Positions 19,600 through 28,874 of a stretch of DNA of 64,000 nucleotides are shown in pieces (position 1 is the stretch's first letter; each line of letters begins with the position of its first letter). The stretch lies in assembly GCA_902537055.1 (NCBI GenBank), contig CACAZW010000002.1, forward strand, positions 61,001 to 125,000, read 5' to 3'. Position numbers and translations under genes: made by a program. The stretch comes from an uncultured Pelagibacteraceae bacterium. GTDB taxonomy: Bacteria; Pseudomonadota; Alphaproteobacteria; Pelagibacterales; Pelagibacteraceae. The notes under the pieces were generated by a model. The model had not been told where the DNA came from, did no database searches, and saw only the letters and a list, made by a program, of their open reading frames with translations.

Positions 19600-20629
19600 A
19601 AATATTTTAAAAGTAATTAAGTCAAATGGATATAAATATATTGATCTTGATACAATAATTGACACGAATTTAATATTGGAAAGGTCAGGAGAAAATTTCA
19701 AAAGATTTATATTTTCTTTCAATGATCAATTGGGAAATGAACTATGTTTAAGACCTGATTTAACAATTGCATCTTGCGTTAGATATTTAAATCAAAATAA
19801 GAAAATTAGTGAAAAAATTTTCTATAGTGGTCAAGCATTTAGAAAAGGATTAAATAAAAAAGATTCTGTTGTCAGAAATCAAATTGGTTTTGAAATATTA
19901 GGATCTTTTACTGAAAAAAAAGATGATAAAAAAATAATAGAAACTTCACTTAAAGCATTATCAAAGATTAAATATAAAAGCGGAAATTTAGTTATAGGTA
20001 ACATAGAAATTTTTAGGCTTTTGTTAGATAAATTGGATTGTCCAGCAAGATGGAAATTAAGATTACAACGTCATTTTTGGAGAGAAAAATATTTTAATGA
20101 TTTATTAAAAAGATTGGAGACCAACTCTGACATTGATCCAACAATCGTTGAAATAGATAAAAAAAAATACTCTAGAATGATAAATGGAAACCAAAAAAAA
20201 GAAGTTGCTGGAAGATCAGTAGAAGAAATATTATCAAGATTTGATAGTAAAATTAAAGATCCAAGAAGAACAAAAAAGGGAAGTAATGTCGTAAAAATTT
20301 TAAAAGAGTACTTAAAAATTGAGTGTCCAATTAATCAAGCATCTAAAAAGTTAAATTTATTTTTTAAAAAAAATAAAATTAACCTTAGAGTTCAGGATGA
20401 TTATTTTCCAATAACTAAAAATAAAATTAATAAATTAAATGTTAGATTTAGCTCTTCTTTTGGAAGACACCTCGAATATTACACCGGTTTGGTATTTAAG
20501 ATTGATATTAAATCAAACTCCGAAAAGTTAAATATTAGAGGTGGCAGATACGACTCTTTAATCAAAGATCTAGGTTTTAACAAAAATGTGCCAGCGGTTG
20601 GAGCTGCTATTAACTTAGAGAAAATATGA
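19574..20629 (+). CDS. hisZ: ATP phosphoribosyltransferase regulatory subunit HisZ
   Basis: HisRS-like paralogue (LCLRPDLTIASCVRYL, FYSGQAFRK, RHLEYYTGLVFKI, RGGRYDSLI) between hisS and hisG; TTG 19574 or ATG 19577 start. Confidence 0.87.
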   Translation: MMKSKNLSENILKVIKSNGYKYIDLDTIIDTNLILERSGENFKRFIFSFNDQLGNELCLRPDLTIASCVRYLNQNKKISEKIFYSGQAFRKGLNKKDSVVRNQIGFEILGSFTEKKDDKKIIETSLKALSKIKYKSGNLVIGNIEIFRLLLDKLDCPARWKLRLQRHFWREKYFNDLLKRLETNSDIDPTIVEIDKKKYSRMINGNQKKEVAGRSVEEILSRFDSKIKDPRRTKKGSNVVKILKEYLKIECPINQASKKLNLFFKKNKINLRVQDDYFPITKNKINKLNVRFSSSFGRHLEYYTGLVFKIDIKSNSEKLNIRGGRYDSLIKDLGFNKNVPAVGAAINLEKI

Positions 20630-21471
20630 TAATTTGGCTAGCCTCATATCCTAAAAGTGGAAATACTTGGCTAAGATCTTTGATATCAAGTTATTACTTT
20701 TCGACTAAAGGGACTTTTGATTTCAATTTATTAAACTACATCGATCAATTTCCTTCACCAAAATATTTCGAGGATGTGAAAGATAATATTGTAAATCCTG
20801 AGGATTTTTCAAAATATTGGTTAAATAAACAATCGCAAATTAATAAAGACAAAAAGTTAAGATTTTTTAAAACGCACGCAGCGATGTGTAAAATTAATAA
20901 TAATCCATTTACAGACAATAAAAATACTTTAGGTGCAATTTATATTTTAAGAGATCCTAGAAATTTAATAACATCACTATCAAATCATTATCAGCTCAAT
21001 CTTAATGAATCCTTGGATTTTATGATACAGGAGAAAAAAGCTCTAGTTGATAGAGTTGATAACAAATTTAAAGCATTTGTGCCAATATTTTCTTGGCAGT
21101 TTCACTTAAAATCTTGGATTCAAAATAAATCTTTTAAGACCATGGTAATTAGATATGAAGATTTAACTAATGAAACATATTATACATTTAAAAAAGTGAT
21201 AGAGTTTATTGATAGCTTAGCAAATAATAAAAATAAATTTGATAAAGAAAAAGCAAAAAAAACTATTGTAAGCTGCAGCTTTAAAAATCTTCAAGATCTA
21301 GAAAAAAATAAAGGATTTTCTGAAGCTTTAACTAAAAAAAATTCTAAAGAGAAAATAAAATTTTTTAATTTAGGTAAAGACAATGATTATAGAAAATTAC
21401 TTAATGAGGACTTAATAAATAAAATGAATAATATTTTTCAAGAAGAGTTAGTAAAATATAAATATGAGTAA
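20626..21471 (+). CDS. Sulfotransferase-domain protein (PAPS-dependent type)
   Basis: WLASYPKSGNTWLRSLI (5'-PSB loop), GAIYILRDPRNLITSLSNHY (3'-PB), IRYEDL. Confidence 0.87.
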   Translation: MIIWLASYPKSGNTWLRSLISSYYFSTKGTFDFNLLNYIDQFPSPKYFEDVKDNIVNPEDFSKYWLNKQSQINKDKKLRFFKTHAAMCKINNNPFTDNKNTLGAIYILRDPRNLITSLSNHYQLNLNESLDFMIQEKKALVDRVDNKFKAFVPIFSWQFHLKSWIQNKSFKTMVIRYEDLTNETYYTFKKVIEFIDSLANNKNKFDKEKAKKTIVSCSFKNLQDLEKNKGFSEALTKKNSKEKIKFFNLGKDNDYRKLLNEDLINKMNNIFQEELVKYKYE

Positions 21472-22135
21472 TGATATCGTTAAAATTGGAATTCCAAGCA
21501 AAGGTCGTTTACGATCTGGAGTATTAAATATTTTTAAAAAAAAGAAACTAACAATTCTTTCTGAAAGAGGTGATAGAGATTTATTTGGATATATTAAAGG
21601 AAAAAAAAATATTATTATTAATTATCTGCATGCTAGAGAAATAATAGAACGTCTTGCAGATGGATCCTTAGATATTGGTTTTTCTGGTTATGATTTATTA
21701 ATGGAAAGTGAGATTAATATTCAAAAGAAGATAACTGTTAAAAAAAAGTACGATTTTGGAGAAGCTACACTGGTAGTTGCAATTCCTGATGATTGGATAG
21801 ATGTACAAACAATGCCGGATCTCGAAGAAATAGCTTTCGAATTTAAAGATAAAAAAAGAAGTAGATTACGTATAGCTACAAAATATCCAAATTTAACAAC
21901 AGAATTTATGTTCTCAAGGGGAGTTACACAATTTAAGTTGGTAAAAAGTCTTGGTGCAACAGAGATATATCCATTCACTGGATCATCTGAAATAATAACT
22001 GATATAACTTCAACAGGTGCAACTTTAAATGCTAATAACTTAAGGATACTAAAAGATGGAATAATCCTTAATTCTCAAGCTTGTTTAATGACATCAAAAA
22101 AAATTAGAGAGATAAAACTCTTAAAAGAGTTTTAA
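21464..22135 (+). CDS. hisG: ATP phosphoribosyltransferase catalytic subunit (short form)
   Basis: IGIPSKGRL, DIGFSGYDLL, LRIATKYPNLT, SSEIITDITSTGATL. Confidence 0.93.
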   Translation: MSNDIVKIGIPSKGRLRSGVLNIFKKKKLTILSERGDRDLFGYIKGKKNIIINYLHAREIIERLADGSLDIGFSGYDLLMESEINIQKKITVKKKYDFGEATLVVAIPDDWIDVQTMPDLEEIAFEFKDKKRSRLRIATKYPNLTTEFMFSRGVTQFKLVKSLGATEIYPFTGSSEIITDITSTGATLNANNLRILKDGIILNSQACLMTSKKIREIKLLKEF

Positions 22136-22176
22136 ATAAACTTTAAATATCATTAAGTAAGTGTAACATACGAATC

Positions 22177-23274
22177 ATGGATACTATTTTAATAATTATT
22201 TTAGCTTTTATATTGATAGCCACTTTAGCTATTCTTTATTTAAATATTAAGTCGAATGCAACAAAAGAGGATACAAATAAAGATGCTGACGAAATTGCAA
22301 AACTAAATGCTGAAATAGTTAAATTAAAAGATAGTTTAAATACTACAATTAATAACTCTTTAAGTTCAATGTCTTCATCTTTTAATAATCTTTCAACAGG
22401 TGTTACAAAAGATATGACAGCAGCTCTTACAAAAGTCGATGAAAAAGTTGCAGCTTTTAATTCTCAAGTTGAAAATTTAAACGAAAGTCAAAAAGGTATT
22501 AATAAAATTTTAGCTGGAGTTAAAAAGTACGGAACTTTAGCTGAATTTAGCTTGGGATCACTTATTAAGGACCTGCTACCTTCATCTCAGTATTTTTCTA
22601 ATGTTAAAATGAAAGAAGAAACAGGTGAAAATGTTGAATTTGCAATTAAACTTCAAGAGGGAGTGTTAGTCCCTGTAGATAGCCATTTTCCTGTTGAAAA
22701 ATTTAAAGCTATTCAAGATGCTCATCAAGAAGACGATAAAAAATCTATAGCAGATGCAAGAACTAAACTTGCAAAAGTTTTTAAAGAAAAAGCTAAAAGT
22801 GTAAATGAAAAATATATTGTACCGCCTAAAACTACTGATTTTGCAATTGTGTATGCACCAACAGAGAGTTTGTTTTTAGAGCTGGCTAATTATCAAGATC
22901 CAACTACTAAAGAATTATTGACCCAGGAATTAATGAAAAAATATAAAGTGACTATTATGGGACCAAATAATTTATCTGGATATTTACAATCATTGCACAT
23001 GGGTTTTCAAACATTAAAAGTTCAAAAACATGCAACCGAAATATATGATCATTTAAAAACAATAAGTACAAGATTTACAAAACATTTTGATGGAATTATT
23101 AATCTCAGAAAAAAACTAGAAGAAGCTATGACAGCTGTTGATAAATTTGGAACTGATGCAAGATCTATTAAAAGAACATTAGAAAATATAAAAGATCCAG
23201 AGCAAATTGAAAAAGCTATTGAAACCGAAAACGTAGAAAAATTTGAAGATATTCCAAGACAGGTAAAAAATTAA
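22177..23274 (+). CDS. rmuC: DNA recombination protein RmuC
   Basis: N-terminal TM, coiled coil, LLPSSQYFSNV, VPVDSHFPVEKF, VYAPTESLFLEL, MGPNNLSGYLQSLHMGFQTL. Confidence 0.9.
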   Translation: MDTILIIILAFILIATLAILYLNIKSNATKEDTNKDADEIAKLNAEIVKLKDSLNTTINNSLSSMSSSFNNLSTGVTKDMTAALTKVDEKVAAFNSQVENLNESQKGINKILAGVKKYGTLAEFSLGSLIKDLLPSSQYFSNVKMKEETGENVEFAIKLQEGVLVPVDSHFPVEKFKAIQDAHQEDDKKSIADARTKLAKVFKEKAKSVNEKYIVPPKTTDFAIVYAPTESLFLELANYQDPTTKELLTQELMKKYKVTIMGPNNLSGYLQSLHMGFQTLKVQKHATEIYDHLKTISTRFTKHFDGIINLRKKLEEAMTAVDKFGTDARSIKRTLENIKDPEQIEKAIETENVEKFEDIPRQVKN

Positions 23275-23297
23275 ATTAATCTTTTAGAAACACTTGA

Positions 23298-23984
23298 ATG
23301 AAGTGGAACAATAAATTTAACTATCCAAAATCATCAAGATCAATTGAAGATGGATATAGAAAATATTTAGTAGGAGAAAATAAATTACCAAGCGTTACCA
23401 CAATTTTAAGTGCCACCAAGTCAGAAGAAGAAAAAGCAGCTTTAGCTAACTGGAAAGAAAGAGTAGGAGTTAAAGAAGCAAATAGAATTAAAACAGAAGC
23501 ATCATCAAGGGGTACATCAATGCATTCTTATATTGAAGATTACTTAAGAGGAAGAATTAATGAAAGTTTTTTTGAAAGTAATGAACAATATAAAAATATG
23601 GCCAAAGAAATAATTAAAAAAGGAATTACTGGACGTCTTGATGAAGTATATGGGATGGAAGAAACCTTATATTATCCAGAACAATATGCTGGGACAGCCG
23701 ATATGATAGCTTTATATGAGGGCAAAGATGTAATAGTAGACTTCAAACAGGCCAATAAGCCAAAAAAATCAGATTATATTCAGGATTATTTTTTACAACT
23801 TGGTGCTTATACTTTAGCGCATGATGTTGTCCATGGAACTAAAATGAAAGCAGGAATAATTTTGCTTTGTACTAAAGATATTTTATTCCAGGAATTTAAA
23901 ATTGAAGGAGCCGAGTTAGAAATGTATCAAAATTTATTCTTAGGAAGAGTTAAAAAATTTTATGAGATGAATAATATATCTTGA
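23298..23984 (+). CDS. PD-(D/E)XK exonuclease, MGME1/RecB-nuclease-like
   Basis: LPSVTTILSAT; GTADMIA...DVIVDFKQANKPKK...QLGAYTLAHD (D, DxK and QxxxY of RecB-type nuclease). Confidence 0.75.
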   Translation: MKWNNKFNYPKSSRSIEDGYRKYLVGENKLPSVTTILSATKSEEEKAALANWKERVGVKEANRIKTEASSRGTSMHSYIEDYLRGRINESFFESNEQYKNMAKEIIKKGITGRLDEVYGMEETLYYPEQYAGTADMIALYEGKDVIVDFKQANKPKKSDYIQDYFLQLGAYTLAHDVVHGTKMKAGIILLCTKDILFQEFKIEGAELEMYQNLFLGRVKKFYEMNNIS

Positions 23985-24108
23985 CTTTATTTAACCTATC
24001 CATAAAAGTGTCATTAACACCTGAGCTAATCGTTTATATGCTAATGGTTAAGTCTGTAATAAGCTTTCCAAAAACCCATTAAATATTAGCCAATTTGAAA
24101 GTAAAATT

Positions 24109-25542
24109 ATGAATTTAGCAATTTGGGATATAGAAAGTTCATCTGCCTCTACAGACTTCGGGAGCATCATAGAAATCGGTGGAATTTTAGTTGATGAAAA
24201 TTTTAAGGAAAAAGACAGATTTAATTTAAGATGCCGCTTGCCTGAAGGTGAGGTCTTTCAAGCGATGGCATTAATTGTAAACAAGACATCAATAAAACAA
24301 TTAACCCAAACAAATCTATCGCATTACCAATTGTTAGCTGAGGTTGAGAAAATTTTTAAACGATGGTCACCCTGTATTTTTCTTGGATGGAGTAATATTG
24401 GGTTTGATGACGAAATGATAAGAAAAGAGTTTTTTAAAGGGATTAGATATCCATATCTTACAAATGCTGCTCCAAATAAAAGACACGATGGTATTAATAT
24501 TGCTCGTGCAGCTTATGCGATAGATCCGTCAATTTTAGAAGTAGAATTTAATGAAAAAAATAACGCAGTATTTAAATTAGAATCATTAGCAAGAATGCAG
24601 GGCATAGATTCAACCGATGCTCATAGTGCTTTAAGTGATAGTATTATGACTGCCAAAGTCTTAAATATTGTCAAAAAAAAACAACCAAGTACTTGGGAGG
24701 CTTTTTTTAAAACTGCAAATAAATCTGACACTGAAACTATTATAAAGAAAGGGGAAATTATTACCTTAAATGAGTATTATTATGGTAAATCTAGACTTCA
24801 TCTTGTTGCACCTCTTCATCAAAAATATTGCATGCATCCAATATATGCTGGCTGGTATTATGCATTCGACTTAAGGATTGATATAGAACCTCTATTAAAT
24901 CTATCGATAAATGAGCTAAAAGTTGAAATGAAAAAGTCTCCTAAATTTTTAAGAACTATTAGGTCTAACAAGGCTCCGATTATTGTAGATGCTAAATACG
25001 GTATGCAAGCAGAACCTTACAATGTGATGGATAAATCGTTAATTAATAAAAGAGCAGATATAATTAGAAATAACGAAAAATTTTCCCAAAATATACTTCA
25101 TGCATTAAGAGAAGTAGCTGAAGAAAAAGAACAATCTAAAACACAAGAAGATATATATGCTGAAGAGAGCATTTATACTAAATTTACATCAAACAAAGAT
25201 ACTGCCTTATTTCCTGCTTGGCATGCAGCATCATGGAAAGATAAACTTAAATTACTAGATAAATTCGATGATGATCGTTTAGTGGGATTTGGAAAAAAAA
25301 TAATTTTTCAAGAGGCGCCCGAAGTTCTCCCCGAGAGCATGCTTAAATCAATTAAACGAGAAATAGCAAAGCGAATTTTGAGTGAAAAGAAAGAAAAATG
25401 GTGGACAATTCCAACTCTTTACACAGAAATTGATACTTTGAGAGAAAAATATACCAATGAGAATGATAACGAAAAGCTTGCACTACTAGACGAATTTAAT
25501 GAATATGCAATGTCAATACAGAAAAAGTATGAAAATGTTTAA
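24109..25542 (+). CDS. sbcB: Exodeoxyribonuclease I (SbcB-like, DEDD family)
   Basis: DIESSSASTDFGSIIEIGGILVDENF, FLGWSNIGFDDEMIRKEFF, HDGINIARA, DAHSALSDSIMTAKV. Confidence 0.83.
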   Translation: MNLAIWDIESSSASTDFGSIIEIGGILVDENFKEKDRFNLRCRLPEGEVFQAMALIVNKTSIKQLTQTNLSHYQLLAEVEKIFKRWSPCIFLGWSNIGFDDEMIRKEFFKGIRYPYLTNAAPNKRHDGINIARAAYAIDPSILEVEFNEKNNAVFKLESLARMQGIDSTDAHSALSDSIMTAKVLNIVKKKQPSTWEAFFKTANKSDTETIIKKGEIITLNEYYYGKSRLHLVAPLHQKYCMHPIYAGWYYAFDLRIDIEPLLNLSINELKVEMKKSPKFLRTIRSNKAPIIVDAKYGMQAEPYNVMDKSLINKRADIIRNNEKFSQNILHALREVAEEKEQSKTQEDIYAEESIYTKFTSNKDTALFPAWHAASWKDKLKLLDKFDDDRLVGFGKKIIFQEAPEVLPESMLKSIKREIAKRILSEKKEKWWTIPTLYTEIDTLREKYTNENDNEKLALLDEFNEYAMSIQKKYENV

Positions 25543-25608
25543 TGTGGATAATTTTAACATTTTTTTTTTAACTATTGATAAAAAAATTTTTGTTTATATA
25601 TAAAACTA

Positions 25609-25929
25609 ATGGCAACATTAAAAGTTACAGACGAAAAATTTGAAGAACAGGTTTTAAAAAATGAGAAACCTGTTTTAGTAGATTTTTGGGCTGAATGGTG
25701 CGGACCGTGTAAAATGGTAGGGCCAATCTTAGAGGAAATTTCTGAAGAGATGGCAAATGATATTGTCATTGCAAAACATGACATAGACTCAGAGCCTAAC
25801 ATGCCTACTAAGTATGGTGTTCGTGGAATTCCTACAATGCTTTTATTTAAAGGTGGTGAATTAAAAGCAACTAAAGTTGGAGCTACACCCAAGAGTGATA
25901 TTGTTGCTTTTATTAAAGAAAATATTTAA
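25609..25929 (+). CDS. trxA: Thioredoxin
   Basis: VLVDFWAEWCGPCKMVGPILEEI. Confidence 0.96.
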   Translation: MATLKVTDEKFEEQVLKNEKPVLVDFWAEWCGPCKMVGPILEEISEEMANDIVIAKHDIDSEPNMPTKYGVRGIPTMLLFKGGELKATKVGATPKSDIVAFIKENI

Positions 25930-27191
25930 TTCAAATTAAGTAACTCACCAGCAAGATATAAAGACCCGGTTATCATTATCAAATCATCTTTACCTGGATT
26001 TATAGAGTTAAGAGCTTCTTCAATAGATTTTTTGTAACTAACATTAGGATATTTATTTAATTTTTCCTTTAAATCTATTCCTTTGATAGCATTCGGTTGG
26101 TTAGGAATATCAATTGTTGTTATGGAAGATATATTATTAAATTTGCTTATATATTCTTTGTGATCTTTATTGGACATCATTCCAAGAATTAAATGCTTTT
26201 TACAATCAAGAGTATTTAAATATTCATTAAGAGCTTTTGCACCTAAAGGATTATGTGAGCCATCTAAATATAATCTATTATCCTTACAAATATTTTTAAG
26301 CTTTCCAGATTTAATTTCTTGAAGTCTTGCAATACTTTTTATCTTAGTAATGCCTTCTTTAATATTTTCATCTTTTACTCCTAGTTGTAAATCTCTCACT
26401 GTAGCAATAGCGGTTGCACAATTATCAATTTGAAAATTACCTAAAAGATTTGGTTTTGGTAATTTTAAACCACCATATTCATCTTCATAATAAATAAAAT
26501 TATTTTCACTTAATGAATAATTAAAATGATCTTTATAAATTATTTTTTTTGATTGATTATTATTAATTGTTTTTTTTATTAAATTTAATGTTTCATCCGA
26601 GCTTTGTTTGCTAACTACAATAGTAGAATTTAGAAGGGATGATGTTTTTTCATAAACAATTTTTTCAATATTTTGCTCATTTTTCGGTAACCAGTCTAAA
26701 TGATCTAAACCTATTGAAGTAACAATACTAGATAAATTATTATCAATAATATTTGTTGCATCAAATCTATGAAATAGACCGCTTTCTATAATATTTATTT
26801 TGTCTTTAAATTTACTTGCATTGTAAAAATATGCTGCAGTTAATATTTCGAAGTAAGTTATTTGCTCTCCATTATTAACATTTTCAACTTCTATTAATAA
26901 CTTAGATAAGTTTTCGTCAGATATTTCTTTATCATTAAAAATAAATCTCTCATTAATTTTTTGAATATGTGGGCTAGTATAAATATTACAATCTATATTA
27001 ACTGTTTTTAAAATTGATCTTACTGCCTGTATAGTTGAATACTTACCATTTGTACCAACCACAGAAATATATTTTAATTTATTCTGTGGATTACCTAATT
27101 TTTTACAAAGGTTCTTAACTCTATCAAGACTTAGGTCGATTTCTTTAGGATGCAGCTTTTGCAAGCGGTTCAATATTGTCTGAAGTTTCAT
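25926..27191 (-). CDS. folC: Bifunctional folylpolyglutamate/dihydrofolate synthase
   Basis: RLQKLHPKEIDLSLDR, VVGTNGKYSTIQAV, YTSPHIQKINERF, LDGSHNPLGAKAL. Confidence 0.92.
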   Translation of the reverse strand: MKLQTILNRLQKLHPKEIDLSLDRVKNLCKKLGNPQNKLKYISVVGTNGKYSTIQAVRSILKTVNIDCNIYTSPHIQKINERFIFNDKEISDENLSKLLIEVENVNNGEQITYFEILTAAYFYNASKFKDKINIIESGLFHRFDATNIIDNNLSSIVTSIGLDHLDWLPKNEQNIEKIVYEKTSSLLNSTIVVSKQSSDETLNLIKKTINNNQSKKIIYKDHFNYSLSENNFIYYEDEYGGLKLPKPNLLGNFQIDNCATAIATVRDLQLGVKDENIKEGITKIKSIARLQEIKSGKLKNICKDNRLYLDGSHNPLGAKALNEYLNTLDCKKHLILGMMSNKDHKEYISKFNNISSITTIDIPNQPNAIKGIDLKEKLNKYPNVSYKKSIEEALNSINPGKDDLIMITGSLYLAGELLNLN

Positions 27192-28077
27192 TTATTTGAT
27201 TTTCATTTACCGCGTTATCTTTTTTTAACAATATTGATAATAGTAAGCTTATTTCAGTTTTTAAATCTTTTCGCTTAACAATTCTGTCAACAAATCCATG
27301 TTTTTCAACAAACTCAGATTTTTGAAAATCAGGACTCAACTCTTCCTTCACTGTAGCTTGTATAACTCTTTTTCCCGCAAAGGCTATTAAACAACCAGGT
27401 TCAGCAAAATGAATGTCGCCTAACATCGCAAAAGATGCAGTAATTCCACCAGCTGTTGGATCTGTAAAACAAACTAAATAAGGAAGATTATTTTTTTTAA
27501 GTTCATTAATAGCAAGTGTAGTTCTTGTCATATTTGCAAGGGCAATTGGAGACTCAAACATTCTTTGTCCTCCACCACATGGAAAGAATACAAAAGGAGT
27601 CTGATTATCAATAGCATGTTGAACACCATAAATAATTGCTTCGCCCTCAGCTGCACCAACAGAGCCACCAATAAACTCAAAATTTATAGCTCCTGCTGTT
27701 ACCTCGATTCCATTTATTCTTCCTTTAGCAATCATCACAGCTGAATTTTGATTAGTTTTCTTTCGTGCAGATTTTAATCTATCTTTATAAGATTTGGTAT
27801 CTACCCATCCAAGTGGATCTTCTGCAGGAATTGGTGTATCAAGTATTTCGTAAGCATTTCTTCCAAAAATAATATCAAATCTTTGTCGACAATTAATTCT
27901 ATGATGTTTTCCGCATGAGTTGCAAACCCATAAATTTTCTTCAAGATCTTTTTTTAATATTGGGCCTTTGCAACAACTGGTCCAGTCTGAGTTTGCAATA
28001 TCCTCTTTAGAAGGTCTTTTTTTTAAAACTTTTTTAATTTTTTCACCAAAACTTAAAGCTTTTGTAATCCAGTTCAT
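27145..28077 (-). CDS. accD: Acetyl-CoA carboxylase carboxyltransferase subunit beta
   Basis: Zn-finger CCKGPILKKDLEENLWVCNSC; GGSVGAAEGEAI, FPCGGGQRMFE, DPTAGGITASFAMLGD. Confidence 0.95.
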   Translation of the reverse strand: MNWITKALSFGEKIKKVLKKRPSKEDIANSDWTSCCKGPILKKDLEENLWVCNSCGKHHRINCRQRFDIIFGRNAYEILDTPIPAEDPLGWVDTKSYKDRLKSARKKTNQNSAVMIAKGRINGIEVTAGAINFEFIGGSVGAAEGEAIIYGVQHAIDNQTPFVFFPCGGGQRMFESPIALANMTRTTLAINELKKNNLPYLVCFTDPTAGGITASFAMLGDIHFAEPGCLIAFAGKRVIQATVKEELSPDFQKSEFVEKHGFVDRIVKRKDLKTEISLLLSILLKKDNAVNENQINETSDNIEPLAKAAS

Positions 28078-28874
28078 AGAATTTTATTTTTTAATTTTTT
28101 TACTAGCTTACTTACATTTGTGACAGGATTTTGTCTATGCTTTAAACTCTTGCTAATTTCCTTACAAATAGCACTTCCAACAACTAATCCATCTGCAGAT
28201 TTTAATTTACCAATTGTTTTTTCTGTGATTCCAAAACCAATAACTACCTTTTTTTTTGGATTGATTTTTTTTATTTTGATATAATTTTTTATTATCTCTT
28301 TAGGTGATACTTTTAATTTACCACCAGTTGTGCTTAACATTGAAATAAAATAATTCATAGGATCAGAGTCTTTTATAATTTTTTTAAGCCTAATTTTTGT
28401 TGTTGTTGGTGATAAAAGCTGAATAAAATAGATAGATTTTTTTTTACATTTTTTTGCGAAATTCTTATTTTCTGGCCAAGGTAAATCCACAACTATTAAT
28501 CCATTTACTCCAGATAACTTACATTTATTTAAGAATTTATTTTCATCATATTGAAAGATCATATTGTAATAGCCCATTAATATTACAGGTTTATTCTTAT
28601 CAAACTTTTTGAAATCTTTTACAATTTTAAAAATATCATTTACTTTAATTCCATTTTTGATTGCTCTATATGCACTTGTTTGAATTTGACTTCCATCTGC
28701 TACGGGGGTGTTATGGGGCACACCTACTTCTAAAATATCTGCATTTTTAGAAATTGATTTTAATATATCTAAAGATTGTTTTTTTGAGCTATCTCCAGCA
28801 ACAGTATAGGTTAGTAAAGCCGGCCTATTTTCTTGTTTTGCTTTTTTAAATGCTACACTAATTGGATTTAACAT
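28074..28874 (-). CDS. trpA: Tryptophan synthase alpha subunit
   Basis: LEVGVPHNTPVADGSQIQTSAYRAI, GLIVVDLPWPE, VGFGITEK, DGLVVGSAI. Confidence 0.94.
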   Translation of the reverse strand: MLNPISVAFKKAKQENRPALLTYTVAGDSSKKQSLDILKSISKNADILEVGVPHNTPVADGSQIQTSAYRAIKNGIKVNDIFKIVKDFKKFDKNKPVILMGYYNMIFQYDENKFLNKCKLSGVNGLIVVDLPWPENKNFAKKCKKKSIYFIQLLSPTTTKIRLKKIIKDSDPMNYFISMLSTTGGKLKVSPKEIIKNYIKIKKINPKKKVVIGFGITEKTIGKLKSADGLVVGSAICKEISKSLKHRQNPVTNVSKLVKKLKNKIL

